A DNA stretch of 64,000 nt, taken from the NCBI GenBank assembly GCA_964291375.2, contig OZ219809.1, positions 2,356,001 to 2,420,000 of the forward strand, given 5' to 3'. Position 1 is the first letter of the stretch. Each line of letters begins with the position of its first letter. This stretch comes from 3107 sp001483205. GTDB taxonomy: Bacteria > Pseudomonadota > Alphaproteobacteria > Rhodobacterales > Rhodobacteraceae. Position numbers and translations under genes: made by a program. The notes below the pieces were generated by a model. It was not told the origin of the DNA and did not search any database. It saw only the letters and a program-made list of their open reading frames with translations. Shown here piece after piece: positions 16,694 through 23,800 of the stretch.

Positions 16694-18046
16694 TTATTCC
16701 GGCCAACTGGCGTCGATGGCCTCGGCCACTTCAGCAGCGGATTTGCCGCCGGTGTAATCGACCATGCCGGTCCAGAAAGACCCCTGACCGACCGCCGCGG
16801 GCATCAGGTCTGATCCGTCAAAGCGAAAGGTGGTGGCCCCCAGCAGGATTTCGCCCTGCTTGCGCAGCGTGTCATCCTTGTAGGCGTCAAGGTTGACGCC
16901 GGTGTGCGGGGTCAGGAAACCGGTCTGGGCCATCATTATTTCATGCGCAATCGGCAGCCGGAAGAACTCCATCAGCGCATTGGCCCCTTCTGACGGATTG
17001 GTGATCGCCATCAGCGTGCCGCCACCCAGAACCGGGCTGCCGAGATCCTTGTCGGCAAAGCCGGGCAGATAGAAGAAATCCGCGTCTTCGCCCACAACCA
17101 CATCTTCGGGGAAGAAGGACGAGGCGAAAGAGGCCATGCGGTGCATGTAGCATTGCGGCGGCGACTCGAACAAACCCTTCGGGCTGTCGCGGAAATCGAC
17201 CGAGGCCACCGCGGCAGAGCCGCCCGACACCTTGGCGTCATCGCGGGCGAACCAACCAAATTCCTCGATGGCGGCAATGACGCGCTCGTCCGAGAATTTG
17301 ACTTCATTCGTGACCCATCCGTCATAGACTTCCGGTGGTTGGGTGCGCAGCATCAGGTCTTCGACCCAATCGGTGGCAGGCCAGCCCGTCGCGGGGCCGG
17401 AACCAAGACCGATGCACCATGGGGTTTCCCCGTCGGCGACGATCTGCTCGGTCAGCGCCTTCAGCCCCTCAAAGGTCTCCGGCACTTCATAACCGGCATC
17501 CTCGAAATTCTCGGGGCTATACCAGACAATCGACTTCAGGTTCACGTTGTAGAAGAAGCCATACATCTGCCCGACGCCATCCGCATCGACATAGGTGCCG
17601 AGATCAACCCAGGACTGACCGGCGGCGTAATTGTCGCGCACCCAGTCGCCCGTGCCCTCCGGCAGGGGCGTAAGCTGCCCGCGCGATGCCATGTCGGCGG
17701 CCAGACCCGGCTGCGGGAACACGGCAATATTGGCGGTGGACCCGGCCTCGGCGTCGATCTGGATTTGCTGCTCAAAGCCGTCGGAACCGGTATAGATGAC
17801 CTCTGCGCCGGTCGCGGCGGTGAAATAGGCCAGCACATTGCGCAGATAGTCGTCCTCCGGTGTCAGCCACGGCCCGAACACCGTCACCTGTTGGCCGCTG
17901 AGGTCCGGCGCATCGGCGGCCCAGGCTTCATACCCGGCCCAGTCAAACGGGCCTTCGCCCGGAGCAAAGACCAGATGGCCATCGGCAAGCGCGCCGGTTG
18001 TCGATACGAGAAGGGCAGCCATGCCCGCATGGAGTGCGTTTTTCAT
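16694..18046 (-). CDS. aglE: alpha-glucoside-binding periplasmic protein AglE
   Basis: A 450-residue solute-binding protein. A signal peptide (MKNALHAGMAALLVSTTGALA-DGHL) precedes a mature protein with the extracellular binding fold. The ATG at 18046 is preferred over the adjacent TTG at 18049 because GGGAGGA is then correctly spaced. It is the promoter-proximal gene of aglEFGAK. A palindromic operator 60 bases upstream and the divergent LacI gene indicate repression in the absence of alpha-glucosides. Confidence 0.93.
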   Translation of the reverse strand: MKNALHAGMAALLVSTTGALADGHLVFAPGEGPFDWAGYEAWAADAPDLSGQQVTVFGPWLTPEDDYLRNVLAYFTAATGAEVIYTGSDGFEQQIQIDAEAGSTANIAVFPQPGLAADMASRGQLTPLPEGTGDWVRDNYAAGQSWVDLGTYVDADGVGQMYGFFYNVNLKSIVWYSPENFEDAGYEVPETFEGLKALTEQIVADGETPWCIGLGSGPATGWPATDWVEDLMLRTQPPEVYDGWVTNEVKFSDERVIAAIEEFGWFARDDAKVSGGSAAVASVDFRDSPKGLFESPPQCYMHRMASFASSFFPEDVVVGEDADFFYLPGFADKDLGSPVLGGGTLMAITNPSEGANALMEFFRLPIAHEIMMAQTGFLTPHTGVNLDAYKDDTLRKQGEILLGATTFRFDGSDLMPAAVGQGSFWTGMVDYTGGKSAAEVAEAIDASWPE

Positions 18047-18106
18047 CAAGTCCTCCCCTGATCAATCATTCACGCGCCTGTTGTGGGGCTTGTCGGAAAG
18101 CCTTTT

Positions 18107-18118
18107 CAAAGCGCTTTG
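18107..18118. promoter_or_regulatory. AglR operator (aglE side)
   Basis: A perfect 12-bp palindrome CAAAGCGCTTTG with a central CG, 60 bp upstream of aglE in the aglE-aglR intergenic region. It matches the general LacI-family operator form. Confidence 0.7.
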
Positions 18119-18272
18119 GATAAATGTGATCTTTGCTGAGTCGCGCCCGATTGTCAATTCAGTTTTTTGCAGGATGCGGGAAAAGCCGTATTTATCGCCG
18201 AAAAATGCCTGCACCGTCACATCATTCTTTGACACGGGCGCGCTGTCTCGCCTATCGTCACCCCGTGAAAAT

Positions 18273-18284
18273 CAAATCGCTTTG
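18273..18284. promoter_or_regulatory. AglR operator (aglR side)
   Basis: CAAATCGCTTTG, one base different from the operator at 18107. It ends 15 bases before the aglR start codon, so the regulator probably represses itself. The centres are 166 bp apart, a distance compatible with DNA looping between the two sites. Confidence 0.6.
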
Positions 18285-18299
18285 GCACCTACGCCGCCC

Positions 18300-19340
18300 A
18301 TGAACCTGAAAGAACTCTCCCGCCGTCTGGGTCTGTCGCCCACCACCGTCAGCCGGGCGCTTAACGGCTATCCCGAGGTCAGCGAACGCACCCGCCGACG
18401 GGTGCGCGAGGCCGCGGCGGCCTGGAACTATCGCCCCAACACGCGGGCCAAGAGCCTGGCCACCGGGCGGTCACTGGCCATCGGGCATGTCCTGCCGGTC
18501 TCGACCAAGCACGAGCTTGTCAACCCGATCTTCGCCGATTTTCTGGCTGGCGCGTCAGAGGCATACGCCACCGCCGGGTATGACCTGTTCCTGTCCATCG
18601 TGCCCGATCAGGACGAAGAGCGCGCCTATCGTGATCTGGCGCGGCGGGGCACGGTGGATGGCGTCATCCTGCACGGCCCTTCGGTTTCCGACAACCGGAT
18701 TGGTTTGCTCAACACGCTCGGCCTGCCCTGTGTGGTTCATGGCCGGTCAAGCGGCATTGACGAAGGCTATAACTGGCTTGATGTGAACAACCGCCGCGCC
18801 TTCTTTCGCGCCGCCGCATTCCTGCTGGATCTCGGACACCGGCGGGTGGCGCTGCTGAACGGGGGCGAGGCGATGGATTTCGCGACCCGCCGTCGCAGCG
18901 GCTATGAGCAGGCCCTGCAAGAGCGCGGCATTCCCGTTGATCCGGCGCTGATCGCCCATGACGAGATGACCGAGACCTATGGCCATGCGACCGCTGGCCG
19001 TCTGCTTGACGGTCCCGGCCCCCCCACGGCCTTTCTGGTGTCTTCCCTGATCCCGGCGATCGGCGCGCGCCGGGCGATTGAAGAGCGCGGCCTCAGGATG
19101 GGGCGGGATGTGTCGGTTGTCACCTTCGATGACGATCTGTCCTATTTTCGCAATGCGGGCGATGCGCCGCCGTTCACTGCCGTGCGGTCGTCGGTGCGGG
19201 CCGCCGGGCTGATGGCCGCTAAAATGCTGCTCGAGATCATCGCGCAGGGCGGTGCGGCGGGGGTGCCCCGCTCCCGGCTGCTTGAGGCCGAGCTGGTGGT
19301 TGGCCAGTCAACCGGTCCGTTCCGGCCCCCCGTTCGGTAG
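18300..19340 (+). CDS. aglR: LacI-family repressor AglR
   Basis: A 346-residue LacI/GalR regulator. The N-terminal helix-turn-helix is MNLKELSRRLGLSPTTVSRA followed by the hinge RPNTRAKSLATGRS. Residues about 60-340 form the periplasmic-binding-protein-like effector domain. The ATG at 18300 is chosen because it starts exactly at the HTH; a longer upstream reading frame crosses the operators. It is divergent from aglEFGAK, as in rhizobial agl loci, and presumably releases the operators when an alpha-glucoside or derived sugar binds. Confidence 0.92.
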   Translation: MNLKELSRRLGLSPTTVSRALNGYPEVSERTRRRVREAAAAWNYRPNTRAKSLATGRSLAIGHVLPVSTKHELVNPIFADFLAGASEAYATAGYDLFLSIVPDQDEERAYRDLARRGTVDGVILHGPSVSDNRIGLLNTLGLPCVVHGRSSGIDEGYNWLDVNNRRAFFRAAAFLLDLGHRRVALLNGGEAMDFATRRRSGYEQALQERGIPVDPALIAHDEMTETYGHATAGRLLDGPGPPTAFLVSSLIPAIGARRAIEERGLRMGRDVSVVTFDDDLSYFRNAGDAPPFTAVRSSVRAAGLMAAKMLLEIIAQGGAAGVPRSRLLEAELVVGQSTGPFRPPVR

Positions 19341-19406
19341 CAGGGGGCCACGCGCCGGGATTGTAGCTCGGCGGCTAACCTACGCGAGACCTAACCAGGA
19401 AAGCGA

Positions 19407-19432
19407 AAAGGCGGGGACAATACCCCGCCTTT
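19407..19432 (-). terminator. intrinsic terminator, probably bidirectional
   Basis: A perfect 10-bp inverted repeat AAAGGCGGGG / CCCCGCCTTT with a 6-base loop, between the convergent aglR and the 19438-20193 gene. On the minus strand it is followed by TTTTCGCTTT, so it best serves the minus-strand gene ending six bases away, but it could also stop aglR transcription. Confidence 0.8.
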
Positions 19433-19437
19433 GCCCG

Positions 19438-20193
19438 TCAGTTTTCAGCGGCTTTACGCTTTGCCTTTTTCAGGAAAACCGCCAAATACGCCTCAAGTTC
19501 TTCGATGCCTTCCTCAGTCATGCCATCAGGGAACAGAAAAGTGACATCGCCCTCCGACACCGGGAATACTGCCTTCCGTTGACCTGTAGCCGGGGGCAGT
19601 TCCTTCTGGATCGTATCTTCTGGCGGGATTGCCGAAGGGCTGTTTGTTCCGGTTTGCTGCGTTTCATCGTCCGGTGGGTCGGATTCTACATCGTCGCCAC
19701 TGTCAGGAACATGACTTTCGGGTTTCCCCAGTTGCTCAACAAAGCGAGCCGTATCCAAGAATGCCTTGACAGCCTTTGGCACTGAGTTGGGATTAAAGCC
19801 CGCGCGATTCAGATGTGTTTTCACTCCCTGCTCTGGCGGCACAGAAAGGTCCGGAAACTGTTCGCGAATATCCCGAAACAGTTTTGGAGTTTGCGCGGCC
19901 TCAAAAAGTGCCTTCTTGCGCTCGCTGTCCGACTGCGGGTGAATAATTGACACCGCAAGGGGCGTTACGCGCAGCATTCCTTTGCCCGCCTTCTCGACCA
20001 AGCCGTAAGAAGCCAACGCAGCCAGCGCCGTGCCTGCGGGGCCGCTGAGGCTGGAATACCCCATCAGGTTTGCGGCATCTTTCCTGTCGACGGCGCTGGT
20101 TCGGTATGATTCCTCAATCTTCCTAGTGTGGTTGATGCACGCTTCAAGCGACAGGCTTGGGTAGGACGGGCTGTGAATTGGCTTGTTGCTCAT
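19438..20193 (-). CDS. hypothetical protein with winged-helix-like N-terminus
   Basis: A 251-residue protein of unknown function. The start at 20193 is supported by CAGGAG upstream. Residues about 10-75 look like a winged-helix module (AANLMGYSSLSGPAGTALAALASYGLVEKAGKG split over this stretch, then RVTPLAVSII), resembling DUF5343-like proteins. Residues 160-205 are acidic and proline-rich (DSGDDVESDPPDDE), probably a flexible linker. The C-terminal 45 residues (VTFLFPDGMTEEGIEELEAY) form a short helical domain. There is no catalytic motif. It lies beside AT-rich DNA and upstream of the fused helicase gene, all on the minus strand, which suggests an acquired block. Confidence 0.75.
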   Translation of the reverse strand: MSNKPIHSPSYPSLSLEACINHTRKIEESYRTSAVDRKDAANLMGYSSLSGPAGTALAALASYGLVEKAGKGMLRVTPLAVSIIHPQSDSERKKALFEAAQTPKLFRDIREQFPDLSVPPEQGVKTHLNRAGFNPNSVPKAVKAFLDTARFVEQLGKPESHVPDSGDDVESDPPDDETQQTGTNSPSAIPPEDTIQKELPPATGQRKAVFPVSEGDVTFLFPDGMTEEGIEELEAYLAVFLKKAKRKAAEN

Positions 20194-20247
20194 GGAATCG
20201 CTCCTGCTGATGGAAACTCTCTTGATTTCCGAAAAAGCAAATAGCAC

Positions 20248-20460
20248 GATTGAGCAATAAGAGCAATAGAGAAGTTATATAATATTCAAATTCTCTGATT
20301 TGACTAAATCAAAGGCTTTTGCATATTGTTATGTCAGTAATCAAACCATCCGTTCGGTGTTTCTGCCATACGATGCTTACCTAATCCTCCAAACTATCTC
20401 AGGTGGGCGGCTGTTCGGCTGATGCGATCCAGTGTTCGGGGGTTTTGAGAGAGATAGAAC
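20248..20460. other. AT-rich intergenic stretch
   Basis: Base composition drops sharply here (for example 20275-20340) compared with the GC-rich flanks. It probably holds the promoter of the 19438-20193 gene, but I cannot fix the elements. No open frame of note is present. The composition fits horizontally acquired DNA. Confidence 0.5.
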
Positions 20461-20470
20461 CGTTTTTCTC

Positions 20471-20499
20471 TTGACCTGCTTCTCAGTCTAGGCTATTGG
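20471..20499 (+). promoter_or_regulatory. candidate sigma-70-type promoter
   Basis: TTGACC at 20471-20476 and TATTGG at 20494-20499 are separated by 17 bases. It would drive the short structured unit ending near 20647. The -10 lies inside a tandem repeat of CTAGGCTATTGGGG-ACATC (20488-20506 and 20507-20526). Confidence 0.4.
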
Positions 20500-20548
20500 G
20501 GACATCCTAGGCTATTGGGGCACATCCGCCCCGAAAGGAGTAATAAAC

Positions 20549-20599
20549 ATGACCCCACTGGAACAGCCCCTGCGGGATGCCACCCAGGTAACAACCTGA
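20549..20599 (+). CDS. possible 16-residue leader peptide
   Basis: A very short frame, MTPLEQPLRDATQVTT, with a strong Shine-Dalgarno (GAAAGGAG at 20533-20540) eight bases before the ATG. A hairpin GGGGC-ACATCC-GCCCC (20517-20532) adjoins the ribosome site. The coding part folds into CCCCTGCGG/CCGTAGGGG (20567-20575 with 20600-20608, one mismatch) enclosing CAGGT-AACA-ACCTG (20585-20598). The sequence may instead be a structured RNA. No homolog is recognised. Confidence 0.35.
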   Translation: MTPLEQPLRDATQVTT

Positions 20600-20616
20600 C
20601 CGTAGGGGAGAACAAG

Positions 20617-20645
20617 AAAACCGGCCCCCTTAGGGAACCGGCTTT
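20617..20645. terminator. terminator-like stem-loop
   Basis: An imperfect inverted repeat, AAAACCGGCCCC...GGGAACCGGCTTT. On the minus strand it is followed by TTTTCTTGTTCT, a good U-rich tail, so it may end transcription of the large helicase gene that stops at 20789. On the plus strand it would close the short unit starting near 20506. Confidence 0.5.
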
Positions 20646-20744
20646 CGTGGTGGCAGGGGCGCGGCCCCGTCAGAGAACCAGCGTAGACACCTGCAATCTG
20701 ACATTTGTCGCGCCCCACTTCAAGCGAAACTTGCTCAAGAGACC

Positions 20745-20804
20745 AGCCGCCTGCCTGCACCCCGGCAGGCGGCTTCCCGGTTCAGCCATCATGCAGAGGT
20801 CTTT
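20745..20804 (-). repeat. dispersed MITE-like repeat, partial copy
   Basis: Read on the minus strand it begins AAAGACCTCTGCATGATGGC and runs into GCCGCCTGCCGGGGTGCAGG. It is the terminal part of the element seen complete at 40961-41171. It overlaps the end of the helicase gene and supplies that gene's last codons and stop. Confidence 0.75.
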
Positions 20805-23800
20805 TGAAACACAAACTCGGGCAATACCGTGTCCCACTCATCGCGTTTCATCCCACGCTGATACTCTTCGGGACTGTCAGACCTGCGCCACCGGAGCATC
20901 GCCCCGATCTGACCGGAAAGAAACGTGGCCCCTTCAGGCGGCGCATAGTTCCGGGACATTTTTCCGATGGCAAACCCGTTCCTGTCCCTGACAGTCCACC
21001 CGCCATTTTCGGCAGACAGCGTAACAGGGTCGCCCACATCCGCATTTCGGAGCGCTGAAAGGGACGGGGCGTTTTCCGGCAACCTGCCCGCGAACGACAG
21101 ATAGACCAGCTTGAGATTTGTCGTCTGGTATCGCTTATCGCACAGCGCCCGCGTTGCGGGGTCAATATGCGGCTCGCGCACCAACAGGTCGGCATTGACG
21201 GCGGCATCCATAAAACGATGCCGCCCCATCGCCAGCGCGGCAAAGCTCTGTCGCGCCCGTGTCATCGCGACATAGAACAACCTGCGCGGCGCGTCGGGGT
21301 CTTCTTTGCCCGAGTCGGGCCTCGGCCCCCACCCGCCATCAAGCGCAATGACGTGATCAAATTCCAGCCCCTTGGCGCGGTGTGCCGTCAGCAGCATCAG
21401 CCCGTTTTGCAAACCGCGCATGTCCTGCGACCATTCCGCAAACCATTCGATGATGTCAGGGGCCGGAGCGGGCTTGCCGGCCAGTTCATGGTTCCACGCC
21501 AGCACACCCTGCATAATGAGGTCGGACCATTTGTTTGCGGGCAGTTCGTTGTGGATCGCGACCAGTTCCTCAAGCGACAAAAGCTCTGTTCGGTGCTCTC
21601 TGACCCGCCCGACAAAATCCTGCATCTCGCGCAACCGCCACAGGGTCGGGGCGCTGTCACTGGCGAGCCTGACCGGAATGCCCTTTGCCTCTGCATACGA
21701 CCGGACGGGTTCGAGAAACCGCCACTTGCGGGCGATGATCGCTGTTTTGGCCCAGGACCAGCCGGGGACGACCTGCGAGAGGCGGTAAAGCTCATCCACT
21801 GCCGCCACAGCCTGCGCCGTTTCGTCCCGAACCTGCAAGAGCTGAACACGGCCACGGGAAACCGGATCATGCACCGCCATCGCGCCCCCGGCAGTCCCAT
21901 GTTTCCGGCCTGCATTGATCCGAATATCGTGGTCGCGTTTCATTCTGTCGCGCGCCGGGGCAATGACGTGGTTCGCGGCCTCAATCAGCATCCGCGTCGC
22001 CCGGTAGTTTTCGGTCAGGAATTTGGGCCGCGCCGCATAGTCCTGTTCAAATTTGCGGATGAACCGGACCGAGGCCCCGGCAAACGCATAGATGTTCTGG
22101 TCATCATCCCCCACCGCGAACAGGCTGAGCTTCATCTCCGGGTCGTCAATCGACCGCCCGGCGACAGCGGCAACAAGCGCATATTCCTCGGCCCCGATGT
22201 CCTGATATTCATCAACCAGAATCCAGCGATACCCCTCTATGAGCGTATCGCGCAGGGCGTCGGCCTCTGATCTGGACAGGCCTTCGCCGGACAACAGACG
22301 CACGGCTTCCCGTATGATTGCCTCGAAATCCTGTTCCGTGGCGGTGCCGGACCTGCCCGCAAAACTCGCCCCGACAAGACGCATGGCAAGGGCGTGGCAG
22401 GTCGAGACCGTCACCGGCGCACCATCATTGCCGATCAGCAGTTTCAGCCGCTCGCGTATTTCAGCCGCCGCATGACGGTTGTAGGTCAGAACCAGAATGC
22501 CGCGCGGGTCTTCCCGGCGCACCCGGATCAGATAGGCGATGCGGTGAACCAGCACACGGGTCTTGCCCGACCCCGGACCGGCCAGAACAAGCACACTGGT
22601 CTGTTCACGGTCATCGGCGACGATCTCTGCCTGAGCCGGATTGCCCAGGCTTTTGACAATCTTCTTCCACGAGGCCGATGTTGTCGGGCGGCGCAGTTCG
22701 ACCGCGCGTCCCGGCATCCAGCGGCGAACAAAGACCGTCTTTTCAAGGGTGAAATAGTCTTCGGACAACCGCAGGGCCTCGGGCATGTTTTCCAGCCCCT
22801 TGCGCGCATAGGCCGCCATAACATGGGTCTGCATGGTCTGTTCGTCGTAATGCTCTTCCAGCGGCATGAAGTCCTTTTGCACAAATTTCCCGCCTTTGGG
22901 GTCAAGATGTATCGTCATCGCGGGGCGGAATACGAACAGACCCCGGCCGAGCGTGACAATCTGGTGTTCGTGCAACCACAACAGCGCGCGGCTCAGCAGG
23001 CGGGTGATGTCTTTGACAGCCGGATAGAGCAGCGCGTCTTCGCTCAGCCCGGCCTGCAATGCGCCCAGAGTGGTTTCGACCTGCAAATCCTTGCCGCGTG
23101 TGCCTTTTGCAACCTTGCCGGTCAGATGATTGAGCAGTATCTCGGCCCCGCTCCGCCGAAGGCCCGCGGTCTTTTCCACAGTCTCCCAATTCCGCTGAAG
23201 CCAAACCCGCATGGTGTTGCGGGACTGTTTGCGCAGATGGATGCTGCCCTTGCCCCCGTCCTGGTCTCTGCCATCGTAAGACACCCCCCGCAAAAGTGTT
23301 TCAACCAGATGGGGGCGAACTGTCAGAAAACCCTGATCCCGCAGACGCTGGCATGTCTCGTTGAGGTGAAGAAAATGGGGGGCGCCGCCGTCCGCATCCG
23401 GGCAGCTTTCGCGCATCAGGGCAATCAGCGCGCTTTCAAGCTCTGACGCGGCTTTGAAGCGCTGTTTTGATCCGTTCTCGACACCCACATGCACGAATGC
23501 GGTGATCGGCGTGTCATTGACGGCAATGCCAAGGGTTTCCAGATCGCTCAGGGCCTTCAGCAACCCGCTGGCTGACAATCCGCACGCCCCGACAAGCTCA
23601 TCGGTTGATACCCCTGCATCAGCGGGCGCGTTCATCAGATGCTCGACAATCTTGCGCAGCGCCTTGCGACGTTTCTCGGTGATATTGGCCCGGTTCAGGA
23701 TGTCCTGTGCCTCGGCCAGAGTGCCCACGCGCAGCGAAGACGGGAAAACCCGCACCCGGTTTTCCTCGCGCGTCAGCAGGATTGCTTCCTCAAGCCAGGA

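Noticed and set aside
19355..19400. tRNA-like sequence (TGTAGCTCGGCGGCTAACC)
   Set aside because: It has a D-arm-like string but no T-loop GTTCGA box, acceptor stem or anticodon arm.
20512..20760. 82-codon minus-strand frame below the helicase gene
   Set aside because: It runs through the structured unit and a stem-loop, has no ribosome site and a composition unlike protein.
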